This document shows positions 1 to 9,500 of a DNA stretch of 19,086 bases, piece by piece. Position numbers and translations under genes: made by a program. Under the pieces are notes generated by a model. The model ran no database searches and had not been told where the DNA came from. It saw only the letters and a program-made list of their open reading frames with translations. Every line of letters begins with the position of its first letter. Within the stretch, counting starts at the first letter, position 1. The stretch comes from JBBTIS01 sp038059855 (GTDB taxonomy: Bacteria; Elusimicrobiota; Elusimicrobia; JACQPE01): the NCBI GenBank assembly GCA_964357255.1, contig CAYHKQ010000052.1, positions 1 through 19,086 of the forward strand, in the 5' to 3' direction.

Positions 1-51
1 GCTCACCACGAGCGGCCTTCCTTGGCCACTTCGATTGGCTAAAGAAATTCC

Positions 52-1485
52 TTATTTAAGCAAGGTTGGTTCGCCGTCGAGGGATTGCTTGAGTTGCGCG
101 ATCGCGGGGTCGTCAGGGATGTCTATGCCGAGCGGCACGAGTTCGTAGTCGCTGATCGAGACCATAGCGTCCTTTTTGGCGAGCAAGGCTTTGCCCACGT
201 ATTGTCCGCTGGGACCGGCCTGGATAATGAGAGTCTTGCCCACGGCTAGAGGGCTTTTGACAAGGTCTTGGGAGTGGCCGCCGACGATAAGATCAATGTC
301 CGGGAATTTTTTAGCCAAGGCTTGATCTTGACTCATTCCGCTGTGGGACAAGAGAATGACGATGTCGGCTTTTGGCCGGACCTCTCTGAGGGCCGACTGG
401 ATTTTTTTCTCGATAGGGAAGATTTTAAGTTCCTTGCCCAATCTCGCCGGCGCCAAGGCGATGACGTCCTCATGAAAGACGCCGATCAAGCCGATTTTTA
501 AGCCGCCTTTTTCAATGATCTTGTGGCCGCCGTAGGGAATGGCGCAGGTTTTTTTGTCCGGGCATAAGGCGAGATTTGCCGTTAAATAAGGACGATCAGG
601 CAGTAAAATTTTATCCAGGGCGAATTTGGCGCCGAGAAAAAATTCTTGTTCGCCCGGAACCATCGCGTCATAAGCGATTGCGCTCATGGCCTCGTTGACC
701 GCCAAATATTTTTTTTCATCGCCCTTAGAGGGCATATTGTCGCCCGTGTCAACAATGAGGAGGGGTTCTAACTCATTTTTTTGCTGTTCAATAAAGCTGG
801 CGCGCCGGGCAAGCCCCCCTATGGGTATATTGGGGCAGTTGCATGAGGTGAGCCAGCCATTGGCGCTATTGGTAAAAAGTAGCCAAGTGGCATTGCTCGG
901 AGCTATATTTTTTTTAACAGGGGTTCCCTTGGCCGCCTCTGTTTGCCATTTTGTTGCTTCAGCCAAAACATGCGCCGACAAATCTTTGTCCAGGCCCCTG
1001 TGATCCCAAAGCATTGTCCCTTGAGGGCTGATCAAATATACATGCGGAATGTCGGCTCTGCCGCCTCCAGAAACCACGCCATAGCGCTCCCCGGCAATTC
1101 CCTTGGGATCGAGGAGAACCGGAAGATGGCTTACGGACCTAGAAGAAACCCAAGCCCCGATTTCCTCGGTGGACGCGTCCGTATCGAGACTGATCAAGAC
1201 AACGTTTACCCTGCCTTCTTCGGCGATTTTTTTGACGTCCGGAATTTCCGCATTGCAGGGCTTGCACCATGTGGCGAAGAAGGAAATCAGCAGAGGCTTG
1301 CCGTCTTTGAGCAAGCTTTCCAGAGTAACGCGTTTGCCGTCTAAAGTGTTTAGCGCAAAACTGGGCGCCTTAGCGCCGGGAGTCAGGCAGAAGGCGATGA
1401 GGGCGGTAGATGCGATGAGGGCGGTAGAGATTAGAAGGCTTTGAATAATTTTATTTTCTTTCGTCAAAAGGGACATCAATTTCAT
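52..1485 (-). CDS. Exported thioredoxin (TlpA/ResA-like) fused to a degenerate UshA-like metallophosphatase
   Basis: The protein has 477 residues. Residues 1-40 look like a signal peptide (KENK, a hydrophobic stretch, then PGAKA). Residues 41-185 are a TlpA/ResA-type thioredoxin fold with the redox motif WCKPC (Cys74, Cys77). Residues 195-477 resemble the catalytic half of the UshA/5'-nucleotidase family: DTGD, SHSG and GGHSQ are recognisable, as is a SCNCP...GGLARRA segment. Two metal-binding blocks are altered. The usual TNDxHG is TNSANG and GNHEF is GEQEF, so normal two-metal phosphatase activity is doubtful. The C-terminal substrate-binding domain of UshA is absent. It is the last gene of the envelope operon, 9 nt after the CsgG-like gene, with a weak AAGGGT upstream of the ATG. 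I infer a periplasmic or lipid-anchored redox protein whose partner is unknown. The thioredoxin call is firm; the second half is assigned by fold only. Confidence 0.85.
   Translation of the reverse strand: MKLMSLLTKENKIIQSLLISTALIASTALIAFCLTPGAKAPSFALNTLDGKRVTLESLLKDGKPLLISFFATWCKPCNAEIPDVKKIAEEGRVNVVLISLDTDASTEEIGAWVSSRSVSHLPVLLDPKGIAGERYGVVSGGGRADIPHVYLISPQGTMLWDHRGLDKDLSAHVLAEATKWQTEAAKGTPVKKNIAPSNATWLLFTNSANGWLTSCNCPNIPIGGLARRASFIEQQKNELEPLLIVDTGDNMPSKGDEKKYLAVNEAMSAIAYDAMVPGEQEFFLGAKFALDKILLPDRPYLTANLALCPDKKTCAIPYGGHKIIEKGGLKIGLIGVFHEDVIALAPARLGKELKIFPIEKKIQSALREVRPKADIVILLSHSGMSQDQALAKKFPDIDLIVGGHSQDLVKSPLAVGKTLIIQAGPSGQYVGKALLAKKDAMVSISDYELVPLGIDIPDDPAIAQLKQSLDGEPTLLK
1394..1429 (-). 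repeat. 18-bp tandem duplication inside the signal peptide
   Basis: Two adjacent 18-bp units (1394-1411 and 1412-1429) differ at one base. They are in frame and encode STALIA twice within the hydrophobic core of the signal peptide of the thioredoxin-metallophosphatase gene, lengthening that core by six residues. Confidence 0.85.
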
Positions 1486-1494
1486 CGTAGACCC

Positions 1495-2004
1495 TTACTT
1501 TGTATTGAGTTTTTCGATCAGCAGTTTTGCAATTTTGTTTGCCGTTTTTTTGACTTTCTTAAAGGACGGGGCGTCCTCAGAGGAAGCGGCTTTGACCTCG
1601 CCGGTTTCCACGTCGAGCAATTGCACGGATAAGTAATAGCGTTTCTCAATCATGGCGAGACTGCCCATCACCATCATGTTGGCTCCGGCGATTTTGCCCA
1701 CGCGCACAGCCACGTCCACGTCCTTGGCCAGGGCCAGGTCCATTTTAAGATCAGCCAGAATGGTCCCGATGGACTTTCGATCAATGATTTTGTATTTACC
1801 TTTTGCATATTGGCTAAGGCCGCTACGCAAAAAGTCAGCGGCTGCGTCGGCGTCATCCTGCGATGTTTCTTTTGCTTTTAAATTCATTACGGCAATGTTG
1901 AGCATAGGAGCATGTTCATCGGGCTTTGGCTCGCTATATAAAAAGGCGGGAACCAGCAAGCAGGGCAGGATGACTATAAGGCCTCGGCAATTTTTGACGT
2001 TCAT
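1495..2004 (-). CDS. Exported CsgG/LpoB-like protein, stand-alone
   Basis: The product is 169 residues from the chosen ATG. Reading could begin at a TTG at 2016, but GGAGGGG (2008-2014) then lies inside the coding sequence; as a ribosome binding site it sits 4-5 nt before the ATG at 2004, which decides the start. Residues 1-24 form a signal peptide (RGLIVILPCLLVPAFLYS). The rest resembles the CsgG/LpoB/FlgO-type periplasmic fold: LNIAVMNLKAK strand, a helix, KIIDRKSIGTIL, VGKIAGANMMVMGSL and YYLSVQLLDVETGEV. The C-terminal domain of the neighbouring PorV-like protein has the same block order, so the two are probably paralogues. The mature protein begins SEPKP with no clear lipobox. The likely role is an envelope accessory factor; the partner is unknown. 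Confidence 0.8.
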   Translation of the reverse strand: MNVKNCRGLIVILPCLLVPAFLYSEPKPDEHAPMLNIAVMNLKAKETSQDDADAAADFLRSGLSQYAKGKYKIIDRKSIGTILADLKMDLALAKDVDVAVRVGKIAGANMMVMGSLAMIEKRYYLSVQLLDVETGEVKAASSEDAPSFKKVKKTANKIAKLLIEKLNTK

Positions 2005-2007
2005 TTT

Positions 2008-2014
2008 CCCCTCC
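2008..2014 (-). promoter_or_regulatory. Strong Shine-Dalgarno (GGAGGGG) fixing the start of the CsgG-like gene
   Basis: On the minus strand GGAGGGG lies just before ATGAACGTC. It rules out the upstream in-frame TTG at 2016 as the start, because the signal would then be within the coding region. Confidence 0.7.
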
Positions 2015-2045
2015 AATTTTTACCGTTAGAAACGGTGTTCTGGTT

Positions 2046-3587
2046 TTATGGCTGAGACGGCGTGCTCTCCGGCTTTTTTTCTTCCGGCTTTTTTTCCTTT
2101 TCTTCTTCTTTTTCTCTGAGCGATTGAATAAATCGCAGGCCCAGGCTTGTGGCTGTGTCGGTTAATTGTTTGACGGAGCCGGCCTCGCCGCTTCTGGAAC
2201 TCTCCACCTCGGATGTGCCCACGTTGAGGAAGCGGACCGTGAGGACATAAGTGCCTGAAAGCACTGAAATACTGCCGGTGAACATTCGCTCGACATTAAG
2301 AATTTTTCCTATCTGGACGGCGCATTCCTCCGTCGTGCAACCTGTCTGCTGAAATTTTTGCTCGGTGAGAATTTTTTCCATGTTGCTTCGGTCTACGAGA
2401 CGGAAAACATTGGCGTTGACAATGGCGTTGCGGAAGTAGTCGGTGACTGCCTCGGCTTCGATTTGAGAGATGCCTTTTGCGTCGAAGTCGCTGACCGCCA
2501 CTTGGAGCTTGCGTCCCTTGGGGACGAAAATGACGTTGTCCCCGGCTTTAGGGAGCGGGGCCCCGCCTTCATCTTTGGCCTGGGATCGCGCATGCTTTTG
2601 CGCTTCCGCTTGAATTTTTCTTTGGCGGGCCTGTTCGCGGGCCTCGGCTTGCCTGGCTTTGGAGGCGGCAAACCATTGTTCCCGGGCCGCGAGTTTATCC
2701 TCGGGCGACCCGCCGAAACCAAGCCTTAATGTGGCCCTGTGAGAGAGGCCGAAATCCGCGTTAGGAAGAACCGCGTAATCGAACGATACGTCCTTGATCG
2801 TAAGTCCAAGCCCGGCCACGGGCGAGGATTGGTCTAAGCCACCTCGTAGCGCGATGATATTGAAAAGCCGGTATTCCAGCCCGGCATGCACGGAAGAACC
2901 GGCGTCATTGTTTGAAGCTATGTCCGCGGCCGCGAGTAAGGAGCCGAATAGCCGCACCGAGGCGCCGGCCTGCCAGCCCATGGGGAGGGTGTCATTCCCC
3001 CCCTCTCTGGCAAGTTGTCCTCCCAAGAGATTTTGAATTTTGACGCCGAATTGGACCGCGTCGAATTTGAGCAATAGTCCGGTATCAAAATCCATGGCGT
3101 TGGCGGAAACTCCGCCCACGCTTTGATTGACCATTTTTCCGGTGGCTCCCCAAGACCAGGATCTCGAGGGATTCCAGGAAAATCCAAAAAGATAAGCCCC
3201 TTTTTTATAAGTGGATTCCCCCAAGGCGGCATTAGAGGCGTCCCGTTCTTCAACCTTTGGCGACTGATACTGTATAACGCCGAATCCAAAACCCACCGGC
3301 GCCGCGGCGGAGTGAACAAAGCTCAGGCCTTGGAGAGCGGCTCCTTCAAAGAGGGTGGAGTAACCCACGGACAACTCGCTTTGATAAGGCATGCCAAGTC
3401 CCGCCGGGTTCCAATAAAGGCCTCCCGTGCCTTCGGCTACGGAACTGAAGGCGCGCCCCAAAGCCAGCACGCGCGCGTCAGAGGCGTTTTCAAGAAAAGC
3501 GCCCGGAGCGCCGCCTGTAAATTGGGAAGCAAGGGCGCTCGATGCGGCCAGGGCGATGGAGGCGAAAAAGGTAAAAAAAGTTTTCAT
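2046..3587 (-). CDS. PorV/PorQ-like outer-membrane beta-barrel fused to a CsgG/LpoB-like domain
   Basis: The product has 513 residues. Residues 1-20 are a signal peptide ending ALA. Residues about 22-290 match the PorV/PorQ (UPF0164) style: GGAPGAFLENASDARVLALG, then GTGGLYWNPAGLG, followed by alternating aromatic and glycine-rich beta strands of a membrane barrel. Residues about 295-345 are a charged Ala/Arg/Gln/Lys-rich helix, probably coiled coil. Residues about 358-475 form a CsgG-like domain (LQVAVSDFDAKG, VFRLVDRSNMEKIL, VGTSEV), including a CTTEEC pair of cysteines. The tail from 480 is Lys/Glu-rich. The ATG overlaps the stop of the upstream giant NHL gene by 4 nt (ATGA), with GGAGT as binding site, so the two are translationally coupled. 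PorV proteins act in type IX secretion; I infer, without proof, that this barrel serves the NHL protein. Confidence 0.85.
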   Translation of the reverse strand: MKTFFTFFASIALAASSALASQFTGGAPGAFLENASDARVLALGRAFSSVAEGTGGLYWNPAGLGMPYQSELSVGYSTLFEGAALQGLSFVHSAAAPVGFGFGVIQYQSPKVEERDASNAALGESTYKKGAYLFGFSWNPSRSWSWGATGKMVNQSVGGVSANAMDFDTGLLLKFDAVQFGVKIQNLLGGQLAREGGNDTLPMGWQAGASVRLFGSLLAAADIASNNDAGSSVHAGLEYRLFNIIALRGGLDQSSPVAGLGLTIKDVSFDYAVLPNADFGLSHRATLRLGFGGSPEDKLAAREQWFAASKARQAEAREQARQRKIQAEAQKHARSQAKDEGGAPLPKAGDNVIFVPKGRKLQVAVSDFDAKGISQIEAEAVTDYFRNAIVNANVFRLVDRSNMEKILTEQKFQQTGCTTEECAVQIGKILNVERMFTGSISVLSGTYVLTVRFLNVGTSEVESSRSGEAGSVKQLTDTATSLGLRFIQSLREKEEEKEKKPEEKKPESTPSQP

Positions 3588-6500
3588 TTGACTCCGATGA
3601 TTCTTTTGCCTTTGACTGATCCGGCTTTAAGAAGGCAGATATACGCGTCCGCGGCTACGACGCGTCCGGAATCCCCTGTTTTGCCGTCCCAAATAACCTC
3701 GTTAGGCCCTGCATGGCCGCCGCTTGCGCCTGCGGCGTAAATTTTTTCCCAAACCAATCCGCCGAAGGCGTCAAAAATTTTAATCGTGACCTCTTGATCT
3801 TGATCCATGCTGTAGCGGATTCTCGTTGTTTCGCCTTTTAAGGGCGCAAAGGGGTTGGGGTAGTTGCTGATCTCGGCTAGGGCCGAAGCCGGAGTCGAGA
3901 ATTCCATAATTCTGAAGACCGTCAAGTGATTTACCCGGCCCATGACTGATTTATTGGTTGTGTTAACGGAAGAATTTGGAATAAGAACCCAGTACCCATC
4001 GGTTTCGTCATAGAAGAAAAGCTTAAGAGCGCTTTCGTTCAAACCAACGATGTCGGCATTGGTGTAAGGCAGAGTGATCGTGATCTCTTTGGCGAAAGTT
4101 TTGGTCCCGTCTTGCAATTGAACGTCACGGATGACATTGGTGGCTTTGAGCTTTGCGTCCGTTACGGGCGCAGGCGCCGTGACGCTACTTCTGATGATCA
4201 GGCGGGTGGACGTGGCAATGGCCCCCGCCGGGATTTCAACCTTAACGCCGTCCGCGCTAATGAACGTGTTGTCCGCAACCGGGTCAATCGAGGCTTTCAC
4301 TATAAATTTATAATTCAAAGACTCTGTGCCGACATTTCCGGCTCCGTCGCGGCAGACAACGAGAAAATACCATGTGCCGTCCGAAGCAAGGCTTGAAACG
4401 TTAATAGCGCCGCTACTGGAATATGTTCCCGTAATCGAGGTCGGCGCCGTTGTGCTTGCGTTGGCCACAATCCAATAAAATCCGGAAATTCCGGAAGTAT
4501 CGCTGACCCCTGCGGTGGACACGGCGAAGCTGGCCCTTGAGGCGGGGTAAGCCGTTGTTGTGGACGGGTGCGACGTTGACTCAATGGCCGAAGGCGCCGC
4601 CGGGGGCGTTAAATCCACGACAATGCTTGAAGGGTCGGAGTAATCGCCATAAGCGCTAGCGCCGTTTTTGGCTCGGACCCGGGCATAATAGGTCGAGCCT
4701 TCAGCCAAGGTTGTGGACACGGATACGGTGAGCACGTTGCCGGCATCAGCCTGGTAGATATTACCGAGACCTGGCCCTGTGCCCACTTGCACATAATAAC
4801 CGGCAATGCCGGACTCCGGGTCCGACGATGTTCCTTGAGTCCAATCAAAAACAAGGGTTGTCGAGCTGTTGGTGAAGGCCGCGGGAGCTACGAGTGCAGG
4901 CGCGCCTGATGGCGGCGTGATTTCAATCGCAATCCCGTTGCTGGTGCTCGAATAGACGCTAAAGAATCCCATTCCATTGATCGCCTGAACGCTGGCGTAA
5001 TAAGTAACGCCGGCCGAGGCTCCGCTGACCGTGGCTGTTGTGACATTGCCGACATTGCCTTCAAATATGTAACCCAGCGTGGAGGTGAAAACTCTTAAGT
5101 AATAGCTGGATATGCCGGATTCCGCGTCAGCCGCGGTCCCTGGGTTCCAATAAAAGTTTAACGTTGTTGAACCAAACCAAACGCCGTCGTCCGATGGCGT
5201 GCCAGGGATTCCTCCCGGCGCGGTAGTATCTCCCTGGCTTGTTACCGCGGCAATCGGCGTGTTATAGGCGCTATCCGTATCGCTCGCTGTTTTAACGATG
5301 AAATAGTAGGTGCTCATTTGCGTGAGATTTGTGAAGATGGCCGATGTCGAGGCTGTTACTCCCGAAGAAATGACATTCGCAAAACCAAGATCGCCGGCCA
5401 GCGCCGTCGCATAAGTGATTCCTGAATTAGCCGACCATTCAAACTTAAGCGTTGAAGAGGATGATTGCACAAGGGAAGGATTCAGGCCAAGATTATATAC
5501 GCCGTATCTTATAATTCGGTTCCTACCGGCATCCACCGCATAAAGACTGCCTGAGTTGTCAACGGCAAGGCCGGCAAGGTAACTGGAGGGCGATTGCTCC
5601 ATATCGGCCCAGGAAGCCAAGAAACCGCCGTTCGCATCGAACTTTTGAATACGGTGGTTTAATGTGTCGGAAATATACACATTGCCGAATATGTCAATGG
5701 CAATGCCCTGGGGATTGTCCATGAGGCCGTTGGCTGTCCCGTTTCCGCCCCAGCTTGAAAAGGCGACGCCATAGGGGTTGAATTTTTGGATTCTATCGTT
5801 GTTTTCATCGCAAACATAGACGTTCCCCGTGCCGTCAATGGCCAGGCCGCCGCCGCAATTGTAGCCAGAGATCGAGCAGTTGTAGGAGTTATAGCCCGCG
5901 CTGAATTGCCCTAAGTCAGATCCGCTCGCGCCCCAACTCATGGCAAACGCGCCCGTAGAGCTGAATTTTTGAATGCGTGAATTGCCGCCGTCAAAAATGA
6001 AGACATTGCCGGTAGTAGAATCAATGGCAATGCCGTTGGGGTTGGAGAACTGACCGCCGCCGTTCCCCTGAGCGCCCCATCCGCCCGCAAGGTTTCCTGA
6101 TACATCGAAAATTTGAATTCGGTGGTTGATATTATCGAGAGCATAGAGCATGCCCCGTCCCATGGTTAAGGCCGTGGCGCTCGAGGTCCAAGATGTCACA
6201 AAAGCGCCATTGCCCGTGAATTTCTGTATGCGGCTATTTTGGGTATCCGTCATAAAAATATTGCCGGTGGCCGTATCCACGGCAATGCCGAAAGGCGTTT
6301 GGAAAGCTCCAGTGGACGTTCCCTGGCTTCCCCATAAAGCCGTGACTGTCGGCGTTGAAGTTCCACTGCCGCCATAGCTGTTCAGGGGAGCGCTTGCTCC
6401 ATAGCGCTTGATTCGATGATTGTCCGTATCCGCCACATACACATTGCCCCACGCGTCCGCTACAACGCCACGAGGCCAGCTTAAATTATTCTGGCCCGAG

Positions 6501-9500
6501 CCGATTGATCCCCATTTGGCGAGGAAGCCGCCGTTTGCGTCAAATTTCTGAATTCTTTTATTGTCGGTATCCGCCACATAAACATTGTTGTTTTTATCCA
6601 CGGAAATGCCGTTGGGATTGTTGAACTGGACATTGCCTGTGCCAACGTCGCCCCAGGCAATCAAGATAACTCCATACGGGCTGAACTTTTGAACGCGGTT
6701 GTTGTTGGCATCCGTGACATAGACATTGCCCATGCCATCCACCGCTATTCTTCCGCCTGACCAAGTGTCTAATTGGCCCGGGGCTGTGCCGCTTTTTCCC
6801 CAGGTCATGAGAAAGGTTCCGTTCGCGTCAAACTTTTGGACGCGGTAGTTCCTATTATCAAGGACATAAACATTGTTCGTTGTGGTATCCACGGCTATGC
6901 CATAGGGAGTGTTGAACTCGCCTGTGCTCGTGCCATTGGATCCCCAGCTACCCAGATAGGTTCCGGTGGAGTTAAATTTTTGGATGCGGTGATTGCCGGA
7001 ATCCGCCACATAAATATTGCCGGCGTTGTCTAAAGATATGCCGGTAGGAAGGAGAAAATATCCCAAGGTGGTTGTGCTACTCGATCCCCAGGTGGTGACG
7101 AAGGTTCCGGAGGAGTCGAATTTTTGGATTCTATGATTGTATGTGTCCGCCACATAAACAAAGCTCATAGTGTCAACGGCAATGTCATGCGGGTATCTGA
7201 ACTGACCCCGGGCCGAGGTTGTGGATCCCCAAGCGGATGTTGCGCTTTGGCCCCAGAGAGCCGTTACAACCGGCGCTGTTGTGCCCGAGCCGCCGGTGGA
7301 GTTGACCGGGGCGGCGGGGCCGTACTTTTTGACCCTATGATTATCCGTATCCGCCACATACACATTGCCCCACGCGTCCGTTGCAACGCCGGCAAGATTG
7401 CTGAAATTGTCCTGACCCGAGCCGTTCGATCCCCATTTGGCGAGAAAGGTCCCGTTTGCGCTAAATTTCTGAATTCTATGATTGGATCTGTCCGTCACAT
7501 AAACATTGTTGTTTTTATCCACGGAAATGCCGTTGGGATTGTTGAACTGGACATTGCCTGTGCCAACGTCGCCCCAGGCAATCAAGATAACTCCATACGG
7601 GCTGAACTTTTGAACGCGGTTGTTGTTGGCATCCGTGACATAGACATTGCCCATGCCATCCACCGCTATTCTTCCGCCTGACCAAGTGTCTAATTGGCCC
7701 GGGGCTGTGCCGCTTTTTCCCCAGGTCATGAGAAAGGTTCCGTTCGCGTCAAACTTTTGGACGCGGTAGTTCCTATTATCAAGGACATAAACATTGTTCG
7801 TTGTGGTATCCACGGCTATGCCATAGGGAGTGTTGAACTCGCCTGTGCTCGTGCCATTGGATCCCCAGCTACCCAGATAGGTTCCGGTGGAGTTAAATTT
7901 TTGGATGCGGTGATTGCCGGAATCCGCCACATAAATATTGCCGGCGTTGTCTAAAGATATGCCGGTAGGAAGGAGAAAATATCCCAAGGTGGTTGTGCTA
8001 CTCGATCCCCAGGTGGTGACGAAGGTTCCGGAGGAGTCGAATTTTTGGATTCTATGATTGTATGTGTCCGCCACATAAACAAAGCTCATAGTGTCAACGG
8101 CAATGTCATGCGGGTATCTGAACTGACCCCGGGCCGAGGTTGTGGACCCCCAGACAGCATTGGCCTGTTGTCCCCAGAGAGCCGTTACAACTGGCGCTGT
8201 TGTGCCCGAGCCGCCGGTGGAATTGGCCGGGGCGGTGGCGGAATAACGGTGGATGCGGTGGTTGTCAGCGTCCGTTACATAGATATCGCCCGTGGTTGTG
8301 CTTGCCGCAAGAGCCCAGGGACTATTAAAGCGGGCGCTGTCCCATCCGTCACCACCGCTTCCCCACATCGTCACAAAGGTTCCGTCAGCGGTAAATTTTT
8401 GAATGCGGGTATTCCCATCATCAGCCACGTAGACGTAATTTGAAGAATCCACAAATACGCCTTGAGGATAATTAAACTGGCCTTGATTCCCGCCATTGCT
8501 GCCCCAGGACAAAAGAGGATTTAACGAAGAATCCAGTTTTCGGATACGGTGATTGTCGTAATCGGCAACATATACATTGCCGTTTCCATCCATCGCAATC
8601 CCACCGCCCGACCAGGTATCAATAGCGTTGCTATCGCCCCATTTGGCGAGGAAGATTCCGCTCGGGTCAAATTTTTGGACGCGGTAGTTCCTATTATCAA
8701 GGACAAAAAAATTGCCTGTGTTTGAATCTACGGCAACGGCCATTGGATAATTAAATTGGCCGTCGCCGGTTCCCGAGGCAGTGCCTCCAATCGTTGCCAG
8801 TGAGTTGCCGCTCGCGTCGAACCTTTGAATCCGGTTATTGCCGGAATCCGCCACAAGGATATTCGTGGTAGAAACAGCGATTCCGGAAGGAGAGGAAAAA
8901 GCGCCGTTGCCGGTTCCTTGGCTACCCCACTGGCTTATAAATTCTCCCTTGGCGTTAAATTTTTGAATTTTGTGATTCGAGGTATCCGCAACATACACAT
9001 TGCCCGGGCCGTCAATGCCGATTCCTTGAGGGTGATTGAATTGACCGGCGCCGTTGCCGTTATTTCCCCACATGCCAAACAGATTCGGCGGCACGCTCTC
9101 GCTGGGCGCGCTCGAGCTCAAATCAAATCTTTGAACGCGTGAAGTGACCTGATCGAGGACAACTGCCTGGCCGCTACCCGGAACAACAGCAACGGCCCGT
9201 GGCGTTATGAACTGCCCTTGCAAGGTGCCCGAGCTTCCCCAGGTTGTTTGAAACGTTCCCGTCAGGTTAAAACGTTGCACCCTGGCGTTGTTGAGATCCG
9301 CCACATAGGCTCGACTGTTTGTCGTATCCACGGCAACGCTGTATGGAGAGTTGAACTGGCCGTTGCCGCTCCCTAAACTTCCCCATTGTGCGGCGTAGCT
9401 CCCATCGCTGTTGAATTTTTGGATTCTGTTATTGCCGGTGTCAGCCACATAAATAGCGCCTGTGTGGTCAATCGTAATGCCTCTTGGGTTGGAGAACTGG

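Noticed and set aside
1..51. Possible terminator after the thioredoxin-metallophosphatase gene
   Set aside because: Only a 4-bp GGCC stem is visible, without a U-run; too weak to call.
6575..8146. Regularly spaced repeats that might suggest a CRISPR or satellite array
   Set aside because: They lie in one continuous reading frame and encode NHL blades; the period is a multiple of three and no spacer/repeat structure exists.
6773..8443. Plus-strand open frames of up to 185 codons opposite the NHL gene
   Set aside because: They mirror the repeat structure of the minus-strand gene, look unlike proteins and have no ribosome binding sites.
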